Of a stretch of DNA of 64,000 nt, positions 23,674-35,674 are shown in pieces. The stretch is from Symsagittifera roscoffensis. Taxonomy: Eukaryota > Xenacoelomorpha > Acoela > Convolutidae. Within the stretch, counting starts at the first letter, position 1; the number at the start of each line of letters is the position of its first letter. The stretch spans positions 49,801,892 through 49,865,891 of the forward strand of contig NC_087069.1 in assembly GCF_963678635.1 (NCBI RefSeq), written 5' to 3'. The notes under the pieces are model-generated. The model was not told the DNA's origin. It saw only the letters and a program-made list of their open reading frames with translations, and searched no databases. The position numbers were made by a program, and so were the translations under genes.

Positions 23674-23832
23674 CTTGGCCTGCTAAATGATTCTGTTGTC
23701 TCTCTGTGCATATCGAACACGTCTGTTTGAATCTTTCTTTTGGGACATTTGTTACTATGATTGGCTCCAAAGCAGCCATATCTCCAAAACTGACTTCTTG
23801 GATGTACAGGGCACAGACTACGTGGGCCCAAC
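23674..23832 (-). CDS. MLLT10/MLLT6-like: AF10/AF17-like exon: start of extended PHD2
   Basis: A 159-nt minus-strand exon with acceptor TTTTTTTTTCCAG and donor CAAG|GTGCGG, both phase 1. It encodes WAHVVCALYIQEVSFGD, LEPIIVTNVPKERF, then TCSICTERQQNHLAGQG. WAHVVCALYI and the spacing to the TCSIC zinc ligands are hallmarks of the PHD2 linker in AF10/AF17, as opposed to BRPF or JADE, which have ALWIPEV. In known family members this module packs with PHD1 to bind the histone H3 tail. The exon is intact, with no stop or indel. Confidence 0.92.
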
Positions 23833-24169
23833 CTGGAAAAAAAAACAAATTGTTTACTTTATAAACACCAGGAAATCTGAAATTAAACCAAAGAAACACA
23901 AGAGATTTGCTTAGAAAAAAAAGAGATAAAACATAAGGCAAAAACATTAACACACAGAGGCGAAGCAGAGCTTCGCGCCACTTGCGATGCATTACAAACA
24001 TGAAAAGAGACAAAAAAAAATGGAAAAAATGAGAATATAATCTTATGAGAATATAAAAAATGAGAATAGAGTCATATAATCTTTCATATGTCTCGATAGA
24101 AGTTCATTTCAGGCAAACATTCCAGACACTTAAACTTTAAATCAGCAACAACGGAACAAATTTTACGAA

Positions 24170-24620
24170 AAGAAATACAGACGACAATCTTTGAGCAGAC
24201 AAATTGAGCCTAAAAATGATCTTATAAAAAATTAAGTCTAAAGTCCCACCTTAGATAAATGGAAAACACTTCAATTTGCAACTACAATGAAAGTTGTTTA
24301 CAGCAAAAAAACAGAGATGTGGCAACTAAGCCAACAACCTTTGATCTGAAACCAACTGAACCAAAATTTTTCTAATTAATTTTTCAAGTTCCATTGAAAC
24401 TAGAATGAACAGCACTTGCATATGAGAACGTTAAAAAAATTTGCATGCAGTGAAAAAAAAATAATGATGTGGTAAGTAAGCCGACAATCTTCAAGCAGAC
24501 ATCAACTGAAACGAAAAAAAAAGATTTTATGAATTTTTTTTAAAATCTTTCAAGTCCCCTTGAACTTAGAATGAACAACACTTGCACTTACAACTATAAT
24601 GAAAATTGTCTACAGCACAA
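24170..24620. repeat. Tandem repeat, about three units of ~150 bp
   Basis: Units share ACTTGCA.TT.CAACTATAATG, AAAATTGT.TACAGC, AAGCC.ACAATCTTCAAGCA and GAATGAACA.CACTTGCA with moderate divergence. No coding potential. Confidence 0.65.
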
Positions 24621-24769
24621 ACCAAATCCGTTGTTAAATTTGAGTTTTCAAGAAATTGAGCATGTCAGTCACTTGCATAGTCAGCTGCATAATCAGCAAG
24701 TGATTCAACTGATTTTGTCAAACTAGTTGTTAACTAGAAAAAACTATATATTCCAAGTTTGATTCCCTT

Positions 24770-25460
24770 AAAGCTGTTTGAATTTCAAGAACATTCATGA
24801 CTGGCACTTTTTCTTTAAAAATAAACCAAATTGAGAAAACTGGATCAATTGTAAAAAAAATTATTCGCCGAGAAATCTGAAATTAAAATCCAACTTCGAA
24901 AAACTTGGAAACTTAACAAAGGAAATGACCTGAACTTAAAAATAAATCGAAGCTCAAGCCGCGAAAAAAGTAAATTTGTGCTTGAACGAACTTTAAGACT
25001 TTTCATGAAAAAAAAGTAAAAAAGATCATCGCTGCCTGTACAAGGCAACTTCCCAAATAACATAACTCCCAAATGGCATAATTAGGAAACTTTTCCCATA
25101 TGACATAATTCATTGTAATTCAAACGGTTTCTAACGATCTCAAATTCTAACAATTTGTCAGGAACAAAAATATGTGAAATTTGGAATTAATAGCTTCCAA
25201 ACAAATGGTCAGCGACTTATGCTTTTGATAAAAACTCTACAATTTTTTCAAGATAAATATCAATCAGCATTTGAAGTGAAAACTTGACCATGTTCGCACA
25301 TCACGAAAAGTTTACTTCGATTTTTTAAATGCAACTGTTGCATGAAATTTACACCATTTGGGAATTTTTTCATTTTTATGCCATTTGGGAATTATGCAAT
25401 TTAAGATGTAATCCTATATAAGAGTCTGACCTACGAACAACGACTCTTAAAACATTACTC
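24770..25460 (+). mobile_element. Degenerate copy F of the hairpin-ended element, interrupted
   Basis: Internal family blocks are readable (ACCAAATTGAGAAAACTGGA near 24828; GACTTTTCATG near 25000), and the right part (CTATATAAGAGTCTGACCTA, CAACGACTCTTAAAAC) appears only after 25405. The left hairpin is not clear. The gap between is explained by a nested inverted-repeat insertion. Confidence 0.55.
25045..25402. mobile_element. Nested inverted-repeat element inside copy F
   Basis: The left end has TTCCCAAATAACATAA and CTCCCAAATGGCATAATT. The right end has ACCATTTGGGAATTT and GCCATTTGGGAATTATGC, which are inverted counterparts, each end carrying the motif twice. It splits copy F at the point where sister copies are continuous. 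About 360 bp, no coding capacity. Confidence 0.6.
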
Positions 25461-26885
25461 GCTTTACACTAGAAAAGCACGCCGTAGTTTCTTTCTAAAA
25501 ACGGAAAATTGCATAAAAACTCTACGAAAAGCTAGCACGTTCAGCTCTTTGAAAGATAAAATTTAATTTAACGTTTATTGAGTTTTTTAAACGACTAGTT
25601 GAAAATTAGAAAATTAGTTTTCAAACACTTGAATACCAAAAACTTTCACTGCGCGCAATTAAAGACTATGCTTGAAACAGTCTGATTTCTTTAATTGAAC
25701 ATGACTCGTCTGCTAAATTTTAGCCCGGTCCAACGGGTTTGAAAAAAGTCATATTTCCGTATCTCTAAAAGAGTATAGCTGCTTTTCATTACGTCTTTGG
25801 AGCAGTTCAAAAATTTTTCTCAATTCCTGTATTTTTTTAATCTTCTAAAAGTAAATATAGGATGATTGTGTTCCTAAATTTACACCTTTGAGCAACAAAC
25901 ACGTGACATACTATTTCATCTTTACCCCTCAATTCGGGGACTATCTCTTTTTCCATCTTTCTGTATATTCATTTCTCTACTTAGTTAATCCTACCGAAAA
26001 AAGTAGAGTAAATAAACCAGCCGAATTAAAAACCAACCGAACATGCGCAGAGTATAAAAACCTGACAATTTACGAAAAAAAAGTATACAACCCAGACGAA
26101 AGTTACGTCATTTGAGCGAAATTTGCCTGACTTATAACTGTTAGAATTATTGCATAATTATTATATTACAGTTTCATATTTTCTGCTAGTTTATATGGTA
26201 GCTGGTTTATATTTCGGCTGTATTAGAAACCACCAAAAAACTACATGCACTTATTAAACGCCGTCAGCAAAATAAAAAAAAGCAACGCAGACCATTTTAA
26301 GTGCATTAAACAAAAATTGCGAGAAAAAAAACTTTTCCTATTTATTTCCAGCATTGCGCCAACATATGATATGTTAAGCTTACAGCAGTCGTCTAGCTCA
26401 AATGTGCCGCTTTTTCAATATAAACACTACTTAGTTTCTATGGCTGTTCTCTGATAACTAAACAAAGTACTTTTAGCTTTAACATCTAATAATCCATGGA
26501 AAACGGAAACTTGTTTTTTTTCTGCTTCCATATATTTCAATAAATTGACAATTTATAAAGACAGAAATTTCTCTAAAAGCCGACTAAAATCTACTTTTAT
26601 TTGCGTTTAGCAGAAAAAAGGCGCCATATATCAAACAGAACTGCTTTTTCACAGCTACAAAATCACGAACAACAATTTGCACCAGTAAAAAAACGGTGCC
26701 AATTTTCTCCGCTTATGACACGTTTTGAGAGGTAGAAAAAAAAGATAACACACATTGAAATATGATAAGAAAGTGATTCTTCATATTTCACTAGAAGCCA
26801 CTAGATTTTTTTGCGAACAAAGAATGAGTGAATTGCTGAAAATTAAGCTTTTCCGAAGCTTCTTAAATTTAATTGCATTTTTATC
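25461..26885. other. AT-rich intronic stretch, nothing recognised
   Basis: Contains open frames up to 75 codons on the plus strand (25888-26115, 26245-26454) without recognisable domains. It lies within the intron of the minus-strand gene. Confidence 0.45.
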
Positions 26886-27226
26886 GTTCAGTTAGAAATT
26901 CAAATGTATATACTGACTAGTAGTAAAAATCAAAAATGGTAAAAAATACTTTAAACGTAGATACTATTTGAATGAACAATTAAGATTTCTTTGAAAAAAC
27001 AGAGTCCATTATTCATTAGAAACCCACTAAATTGGGCCAATAACTTACTAAACATTATACCTTAAGCTAAACTGACAAAAATTTAGACTGACCTTTTTAT
27101 AACCACCATTTTTAGCTATGAATCAATTTAAGATGCTGAGATGATTGCGAAAAAACTTCCAAAAAAAGTTTTACATCTCAAACAACGGCACAACTTGAAC
27201 TCACCTCCTGTGTCTGTTGGTTTCAG
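26886..27226. repeat. Duplicated block, copy with the functional exon end
   Basis: About 340 bp that returns at 28639-28953 with over 90 percent similarity by eye: TCGTTCAGTTAGAAATTCAA, ACTGACTAGTAGTAAAAATC, ATTCATTAGAAACCCACTAA and so on. This copy includes the last bases and the donor of the AF10-like exon at 27205-27259. Confidence 0.9.
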
Positions 27227-27259
27227 AGCCCCCTCTCTGGAAGGGCAGAGACAGCATTT
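27205..27259 (-). CDS. MLLT10/MLLT6-like: AF10/AF17-like exon: end of PHD1 and linker
   Basis: A 55-nt minus-strand exon with acceptor TTTGTGCTTCAG and donor GGAG|GTGAGTT. It encodes KCCLCPSREGALKPTDTG and joins in phase 1 to the next exon to give G-G-WAHVVCALY. The pattern C-LCP...GALK.TD.GGWAHVVCALYI is the zinc-knuckle linker between the two PHD fingers of AF10/AF17 and nematode ZFP-1. The preceding exon, expected to encode the bulk of PHD1 (CCVCS..., WFC), was not found between here and 35 kb. Confidence 0.88.
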
Positions 27260-28439
27260 CTGAAGCACAAATAACACTGTTGAAACATTATTAATTTGGT
27301 GAATACTCTTCATTATACTCATTTCACGCAACAAAAACGGACACCAAAATTTTTCCACGTTTTTCGTTTAAATCAATTACGCAGTCATGGGAAGATGACA
27401 CGCTATACTCTATTGGAGAAAAAAAAGTAAGCCATAATGTCAACAGATAACCTTCGATTTCGAGTGTTTCCCTCAAAACTTGCAATCGAGAACTTTTTTT
27501 CATTCTTTTTGCCTGATTAAACATCAACAAGAATACACAGGGGTTACCGATTGCTGTGCAATTAGCACTTAACCTTCAGACCACAATGATAATTCCAGCA
27601 ACTCAAAAAGAAAAAAACTAGATACTAAAAAAATCAAAATTATCATTTTTGTGAGTCACTCGCACATTTCGTGTCATTTAGTCTAAAACTGAAAAAAAAA
27701 CAGAAAATTTTTCACGACAGCGAGTCAAATTCTTAATCACACCACACTTGATCACCTAGGAGCTTGAGTTGACAAAAACTTGACGAAATTAAAAACAGGC
27801 TGCTCAATAGATCCTTCCTACGGACATTAGGTTTTTAATTTTTCGGATTTAGGATTTTTAGTTTTTCGGACATGGCTGTAGGATGTTTTAAAAAGCTGCA
27901 GTAGAATTTTCGATGCACAAAAAAATCACATTCTCTAAAAATTGAAGCAAAAGTAATCAATTTATTGCGTTTACTTAAAACTAGCGTGCAACACAACTCC
28001 GGCGCTTCTAACAGATAATTTGCTAATAATAATAACATGAAAATTGCTTTACTAAAAAAATAAGAAAACAACGAAATGTATGCAACCGTAACAATAGACG
28101 GGAACGTTTTTATTTCAAAAATTAGACGATAAAATTAATATCAACTCAAAAGTTCTTTTTAAATTGCAATGGTCAAATCCTCAATACTACTGGGTTTCAG
28201 ATTTCTGTATTTTAACGGCGACAAAAAGCCCTAAAATGGCCGACAGCATAGAACTGCACTTTCCATATTTAAAAAAAAACTTTTGGAACAATTTCACTAG
28301 CAAAATCAGTCAATTCATAAATGAGATTCATGGTTTTGCTTAGTTATTTTTTTATCAATATTCCTTATGTATATCAATTGCTGCCATCCAACGTTTAATC
28401 CAGTGCATGTAATTTAGAAAAACCGACTCTTAGTTAAAT
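27260..28439. other. AT-rich stretch upstream of AF10-like exon, nothing recognised
   Basis: Probably intron of the minus-strand gene. No exon with PHD1 Cys/His spacing could be found on the minus strand. The open frames are short and AT-driven. Confidence 0.45.
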
Positions 28440-29650
28440 TCTTTTTAAAAAAATTCTTGAAATATAATGAAAAACGTGAAATTTGAAAGCTTCAAAAAAA
28501 ATTGAGCCATTAAATTAGGATGAAGGTTACGTCAGCAACTAAATGAAATAAGCTGACAGCACCCCATTAAATGATCGACAATTTCAAATTTCTCATCAAT
28601 CCGAATTTTGAGAAGTTTATTAATAATCGGATTTCTATCGTTCAGTTAGAAATTTAAATGTATAAACTGACTAGTAGTAAAAATCAAAACTGGTAAAAAA
28701 TACTTTAAACGTAGATACTATTTGAATGAACAATTAAGATTTCTTTGAAAAAAAACAGAGTCCATTATTCATTAGAAACCCACTAAAATGAGCCAATAAC
28801 TTACTAAACATTATAGCTTAAGCTAGGCTGATTAAAATTTAGACTGACCGTTTTATAGCTACGAATCAATTTAAGATGCTGAGATGGTTGCCAAAAAACT
28901 TCCAAACAAAATTTTATACCTCAAATAACCACACAACTTGAACTCAACTCCTGTGTCTGTTGGACATAACCGACTCTGTTTGATTCTTTTTATGAAAATT
29001 CTTGAAATATAATGAAAAACGTGAAACTTGAAAGCTTCAAAAAAATTGGGCCAATTAGGATGAAAGTTACGTCTGCAACTAATTGGAATACGCTGACAGC
29101 ACTCCATTAAATACTCGACAATTTCAAACTTCTCATCATTCCGAATTTTGAGAAGTTTATTAATTATAGAATTTCATGAAAATTTCGCAAAAAAAAAAAC
29201 ATGAAAAACGTCAGATCTCGGAAATTAAAAGCATTTGAGTAACCAAAATCGGAGACAAACTTTGCAACCCCTGAGAGTACTCTCCGAGTACCTAAAAACA
29301 TGGTTGGACACTTCAAATTCTGTTTAGTATATTAAATGATTTCTTTTTGAAATTTTTCTGAAAACTTTAGAAAAAAAACGTCATATCTGGGAACATTTGG
29401 AGGTAAATTTTGCAAACCCTAAGATTACCCTGACAATACCCAACTACAGGGCTGTGAAAATCAAACTTAGTGGAGTTTATTAAATCTACGTTTTCTGAAA
29501 AGTTCGAAAAAAGAATCATAAAAAACGTCATATCTCGGAAACTAAAAGCACTCGCGCATTCACATTTGGAGGCAAGACATGCGACCCATGAGAGTACCCT
29601 GAGTCTCATTTCGAAAAGAAAAGGATTCGCAGACAATATTGCGACCCCTG
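28440..29650. repeat. Tandem repeats of ~170-200 bp, interrupted by a duplicated exon block
   Basis: One unit pair is 28440-28638 and 28985-29170 (AATTCTTGAAATATAATGAA, AAACGTGAAA.TTGAAAGC, CCGAATTTTGAGAAGTTTAT). Further units from 29170 to 29640 share AAAACGTCATATCTCGGAAA and the ending TGCGACCC.TGAGAGTACCC. The exon-bearing duplicate at 28639-28953 sits between the first two units. Confidence 0.7.
28639..28953 (-). pseudogene. Duplicated exon fragment with dead splice donor
   Basis: This block copies 26886-27226. It keeps the last bases of the AF10-like exon (minus strand CCAACAGACACAGGAG), but the donor that reads GGTGAGTT in the real exon reads GTTGAGTT here, so GT is lost. The 5' part of the exon, with the CCLCP Cys residues, is missing. 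It cannot function as an exon. Confidence 0.85.
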
Positions 29651-32600
29651 GGAGAAAACTTACAACATCTCACTATCGACTAGTTACTATATACTAGGTG
29701 AAATAAACACTGAGTTCAAACTGGAAAAGCGAAAAAATTCTTTAGCATTGCAATATACGATATAGCTTAAATTGAAAAAACTTTTTCGTTAAACATGCCC
29801 GAATGATAAGTTGAAAAAAGCTTTTAAATGGTTAGACAGTGAAGCTCGCATTTAAATATATACTAGAAAAGAAGTTAAAACATGGTCTTGAATTTTCTTC
29901 TGGTACCTCCTTTGGTACAATTTCATGAGAGCCATTTCTGGCTGACCAACCCGGAAACATTTGTTAAGCACCCTTTGACACCAATATCAATTGATTTCTA
30001 GGCGGGAGCGCGCGCTAGAAGAAACGCCTCCTAAAACGGCCTATATGTACCATCACTCTAAATTACTCAAACAAACTATAGCTGCGAAAAGTTTTTTCAG
30101 TTGAGCTCAATTTGTCTGGTATGATGTCCATTTTTGGGAAAACATTTGAAGCTACAATGTAACAACAACCCATTTTGACCAGTTTTTATCGCATGACTCA
30201 ATTCAAACGGCAAAAAAAATAAATCGGAGATATTGAACTCCTCTCATTAGATGAACAAAATTCGCAAAATTTTTATTAGGAATATAGCATTAAGTACATT
30301 TTTACTTAATTTCACCGTTTGATTAATTTTGGACACCATTTCACAAAATTTCATATGCTCGTCAAATCAAACAAGATGAGGTCATTCATATGATAATATT
30401 ATTGGCGGCAACTTTTTAAGCCAAAAAAAAGAGGCCGAAAAAAATTCAAAAAAAATTTAGAGCCAAAAAAAATTATTAAGTCCCCCTCAATCTCAAAAAC
30501 ACACACGTACACTTCAGATAAAATTTTGGCCAAAACCTACCAAGCAGAAAGAAAGAACAGCAAAAAAACAGCCGAAAAAAATTGATGTTATGAGAAAAAT
30601 TGAACTATAACTTCCATTAAGATTCTTAGCATTTTGTGCATTTATTAGCTCAAATTAAAATTTGTAGCTCAAAATCAGGTCACTATGCCGATAAAAGATA
30701 AGCCGAAACCATTTGGGCAGCATAAAGCTTTTGAGCGAAAAAAAACAACAAAAAAGAAAATATACGAAGTCAAGGTTACTAAAACTACAAACAGCGCAAG
30801 TAAATTGCGAACACTAAATGCAACTACTGTAAATTGCGAACAGCAAAAACTCAGTTTGTCTCGAATGGTGTTCACTTCGAGGAATACACTTCAAAAATCA
30901 CAATTATTAGCTAGAATAAACATTGAAACGCAAAATACGAGGTCAATAATATTTGGCACATATGTTCAGCCAAACAATGTCATTAAAAATTTGCCTTAAA
31001 TAAAAATTTGACTTAAACTTTTGAGTCTCTTCGAAGCTTATATACGCAAGGGAAACTTTAATTCCCCTTTCAAATGACGTAAATTCAGGTCATTAAACAG
31101 ATATATTATATTTCATAGCCGTTCAAGCCGAATAAACCTTCTATATAAATAAAGAGTTGTTAAATTTACAAACAAAAAACTAATTTCGAAAAGATTGGGT
31201 ATTTTGAATATATACATTTTCACAATAACTCTGTTGGTTGACAAAATATCAGACTTAAGGAAACAGGTGAAAAAACAATTCAGTGATTTTTAAACAAGTT
31301 GTTTACATACAAAAAGCTACACTGAAGAAAAAATTAAACACCTCAGCAATTAGAAAAACGCTTTTATAAACTTAATTGATTATGTAATTACGATCTTAGT
31401 TTTTTTCTCAGATGATATTCGCCCAATTTAGAAATAGGTCACTTAAAAACTGATTGTCTGTTACTGATATTGGTGAAACCAATTTTTTTTTCAGAAAATT
31501 GCAAATATGGGGAAAATATTCTACATTTTCATGCACAAACTTTATAACTTGAATAACAAATTTCAAATTTAATAAATTGCACATCTGGTGTTCAAATATT
31601 CAAACTTTGGTATTTAAAATGCGATCAAACAACTATTTTTGTTTAAAAAAACTGGTGTTTTCACAGGCAGAAAACCAAGTTTCCGAAAGAAAAACTAAAA
31701 CGGTCCCATAAATTTTTTTGTGCGTTACTTTCTTTCTCAAGTATATTGGTCGTACGGTAGGACAGTTGAGAGGCTTTTAATTTAAAAACGCTGGCTAATC
31801 ACATGCGCAATTACCAATGCCTTTTCGTCTTTTGCGGTGTTGCTAAATGTAATGGTTAATTAGGCATTGTTCGACATTAAGTGACTTCAAAATATGTCAA
31901 GGAGTTTGTCAATATGTATCAAACTTAAGTAAAGCTTAAAACTTGGGAGGATGAATCTGATCCGCTTGTCCCTGGGCCATTTTATTTTGCACGTTTGTAA
32001 AAATTGCATAAAAAACCATTTTTTAATGAACAGTATGGTGCCTTTAAAAGCATCTATTTCATTTTTGCAAAAAATTTGAACACTTTTTAAGATCGGTTGA
32101 CAGCGAACGTGGTTGAATTTGTCAAACGTTAACAAAACTTTCGATCCAAATTATTTCCTGTATCTTTTGATTAAAAATGTGGTGACCATGGCTTTCTAAA
32201 AATCAAACGGCGACCCCCAAAAAAGATCTTTTGTCTATTTTTGTTTTTTTTTGCGCTCTTTAAATCATGTTCACTATTTGTTTTCAATCAAACCGATTAA
32301 ATCTTTTGTCATTAAGGATAATGATCGTCTCCCAGAAAACTTTCTGTCGTGATTTAGGATGCAAGCTACCAGTAAAAATAATAAAACTGAACTCACCTTG
32401 TAAATGTCTTTCTTCATAATCAGTCAATCAATTGGAGCAAGTTTGCATTGAATATTCGGCAGAAATCGTAAATTAAAAGTTGATTTGACTCAACGTGGAA
32501 AGAAAGTCATCAAAATTTTGATCAACACAATTTCTTTCTTGCATTCAAATAAAGCATGGAGCAATTTTTGATCACTTCTAGAATATGTATGAACTAATTT

Positions 32601-34814
32601 GACGTCAAATTAGAACATGTTTTTCTATTCATGAAAGCAAAATGTTCAGTTTTACTTCAAAATCTGTTCAACCAACTCTAATTTAAAAGATCGACTGAAT
32701 TTCTTACGAAAGTCTTCAAAGTGTAAATGCAACACTTATGTTAGACAGACAGTTATAGTATAAATTGTTGTAAAATGTAGATAACAAATACAGTCGAAAT
32801 AACTGTTAGAAAAGGAATAAGGCAGGTAAAGGGAAATAATAATAAGTTCTCGAACGAATAAAGGAGTAAATTGTCTGGGGATTCCACAGCAGTTGCCTAC
32901 TACAGCATAAAAGCGGGAGGTCTGCAAATAACACAATGTTAGGAAATTCTGCTTTCTTTACGTTGTAATATAAAACAATTTTGTCTTGATCCAATTCCAA
33001 TATGAATTACATTTCTGTAGCTCAACTCTCATTTAAATACAGGATTTGAGTTCGAAGGAATTCTGTAAACAAATTGAAACAAACACGAAAGTAATGACCA
33101 GAAGTTTTAATGGAAATAGGTAAAAAACAAAACCAGGAACCAAGGAGCCTGGATTTTCTTAAGAAATGTTTAATGAAAGCTAAAAACTGGGAATAGAGAG
33201 TTCAAAATGAATTGAAATCAGGGTTTGCGGTCACCTCGAACATTTGATATTTGTTTCAATATTTAACAATTCTATGGATATTCAAACTCCAATGAGTAAA
33301 ATATAGTAGTAAAACTAGCGTATGAATTCAAACAAGCTTTGCGTTTGTCTAAATGTTAATGTTGCCGATACATTTACGAAAATCAAGTAAAGCAACGAAA
33401 ATAATTCAGTTTCACTAAGTTCAGATCCAAGCCATTTAACAATACCAACTTTGAGCTCACGATTAAATTTTGCCGTACAATTTAGAATTCACGTCGTGTA
33501 ATAAGTAATCGAAGAATTTAGCAAAGAAAGAAAATGGTTAACCGTCAGTGGATAAATACTACAAACCGTTCGTTGCTTTAAACAATCAGTCTATTTTTGT
33601 TCATATTGTACTCACGTAAAAAACATTCGCTAGCAATAACGAAGAGTTGTATGTAAATTCTTGGTAACAGCTGAAAAAAAAAGAAAAATTAAGACTAAAA
33701 ACATTCGACTCAGTATGCGGCACAATTTGGTTCTTGTGTTACAGTACAATTTAGTCTCAGTTTTCAATGCATTTACAACAACAGTATATGAAAATATGTA
33801 TACCACAACGCACGTAATTTAACATTTCAGAGCCCAAAACACACTACAATTCACGTGCGTTAAAAAACGCGCGACTTTTTTTTCATTTCTTAAATAGTAA
33901 AACTGAATATAACTCCGTTGCAACGAGAACGCACAAGTACAATAAGTGTATAGAATTGAAAAAGCAAGCACGACATGCAAGGATGGCACAAAATGAAATT
34001 CTAATTTAGCTGAAGGATTTATTTTTACTTTACTTACGTTGCTCCAATTCCCTTCTTTTACCTATACACTGATGAATTCTCATCCACGTTTGCAGAGAAA
34101 AGCAAATCACTTTTTATAGAAATAGAGATCAGTGAATAAGGTGGAAGGAAATACTATGGAGTGCGGTCAAAATTTAGACAACCTTAATTTCATACCGGTT
34201 AAAAAGCAGACAATACTATACTATTAACTTATAAGAATCGAGAACAGAAAGCAGACTTAACAAATAAATATTCAAAAAAAATTTACTACCTAAGTTTGCT
34301 CCCTGTTACCGATTCTGATTGGTTGATATAGTAGTCGACTTTATCAGGTGTCTACTTTATGAGTTGTCTTCTTTTTGCTTCGTAGCCAAATACTATTACA
34401 TGTATACAATCCCGTGCCGCGTACATCTTCGCTTCTGACTTGACCAACCATTTTACCTTTATTTCTATAACCAGGGAAGAGCACAAGCACTTTATTGTTT
34501 TCTCTGTTTTGTTCGATTTTTAAGGGATATGCAATGCTAGACCGGATATAGCTGTTCATAGGTAGCAAACACTACTACTTTAAGGTATAATGTGAGCATC
34601 GCCAAAATACGGTTGCAAAAATGTTAAAGAACAAGGGCACCAAAAAGTAAAAAGGGATATTTTTGAACACTTTAACTTTATAAGAACAAATATCTCGTTA
34701 AAGCTCTTAGAATAAATATATCACGTTAAGAAACACTGTTTAATTGGCCTTCAAGAATATCACATTTACAGAAAACTGGAACAATTGATTTTTTTATTGT
34801 GCTGGAAATTCAGA
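29651..34814. other. Long AT-rich stretch without recognised gene
   Basis: No domain-bearing exon, RNA gene or shared repeat found on either strand. Short open frames (for example 104 codons at 30685-30999, plus) are Lys/Thr-rich, AT-driven and unrecognised. A less AT-rich patch at 29930-30120 contains GCGGGAGCGCGCGC and could be a promoter or first exon, but I have no evidence for either. Confidence 0.45.
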
Positions 34815-35115
34815 GCATAGCCAATCGATTGGAAAAAAGTAATGAATGCAAGTAAACATAAAAAAGTGACTTTCTTGAAAAAATCTCAACAAGGGAAAGT
34901 TCTAAGAACAAAATTGATGCCTTTCATGCTATTTGAATTCCTAGAACAAATTATAATTGGCGCTTTTTTTGATAACATGAACCCAACTTGAGAAAACTGG
35001 ATCAAAAGGTAAAGTTTTAATTCCGATGGGAAACATTAAAAAATCAATTCCAATTTCGAAGCTAGAAATCGTTCACCTATTGTCGCGCCATTTCCACATT
35101 CGTTGTGCCATTCTT
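34815..35115 (+). mobile_element. Non-autonomous hairpin-ended element, copy G (3' end missing)
   Basis: Starts CATAGCCAATCGATTGG, a perfect palindrome CCAATCGATTGG, then AAAAAAGTAATGAATGCAAG. Internal blocks match (GAACCCAACTTGAGAAAACT; TTCGAAGCTAGAAATCGTTC). The right end is absent; the LTR retroelement begins about 95 bp further on. Confidence 0.7.
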
Positions 35116-35617
35116 CCAGACTGGCACAGCGCAACCTTCCGACGCAACACAGAAATAGAAATAGAGGCCTTAATGGTTGAAAATTACTGCAAAGGAGGGT
35201 CAGAAAATTGTGACATTCGACCAGAATGGACGAAAATGCTGATTCGAAATTTTAGCAGCTAACCTTCCGAATTAGCAGTTATGAAGGATTAGCAGTGTTA
35301 TTGGAACGATTAGCCAAACTGTGAAGGCTAGAATATTCTGGTGTTTCAAAATTTTAAATTTTCGAAGTATGGCGTCATATTTCTGAGAAACGTCAGAAAC
35401 GGTCATTTTGGCAGAAAAGCCGAAATAAAACCCAACAACAGCAGCAGTTGCGACAATAACAACGGAAAAACTTAGAACCGGGATTAGAGACGAGCAGAAC
35501 TAGCAGAGACCGTTCCTAGTTGCAACTATTTTGTCGCTACAATAGTTGCAAGGCCGTTGCGAACAACGGTGAAGAGTAGAAGACAGCCTTCAGAAGGAAA
35601 ATAGAGGTCTTATTTCC

Positions 35618-35635
35618 CCGGATTCAAGAATCCGG
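35618..35635 (+). other. Stem-loop upstream of the TATA-like site
   Basis: CCGGATT and AATCCGG pair around CAAG; the right arm runs straight into GAGGGGTC, making one of the dispersed CCGGAGGGGTC motifs. The same hairpin is present in the other LTR at 58138-58155. Confidence 0.65.
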
Positions 35636-35664
35636 AGGGGTCTCGGGACTGAAACTCTGAGCCT

Positions 35665-35674
35665 TTTATATAAA
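35665..35674 (+). promoter_or_regulatory. TATA-like site of 5' LTR
   Basis: TTTATATAAA in the context GAGCCTTTTATATAAACTTT, about 455 bp into the LTR. It is conserved at 58184-58193 in the other LTR. It is the best candidate for the Pol II promoter of the element; position and conservation only. Confidence 0.45.

Larger units (their letters stand above)
23833..27204 (-). other. Intron of AF10-like gene, repeat-filled
   Basis: About 3.4 kb between two exons that join in frame. It contains a three-unit tandem repeat (24.2-24.6 kb), copy F with a nested insertion (24.8-25.5 kb) and otherwise AT-rich sequence with no recognised gene. Confidence 0.75.

Noticed and set aside
31650-33130. Possible PHD1 exon of the AF10-like gene
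   Set aside because: Minus-strand fragments reading WFS or WFC (near 31674 and 33120) lack the Cys/His spacing of a PHD finger and suitable splice sites.
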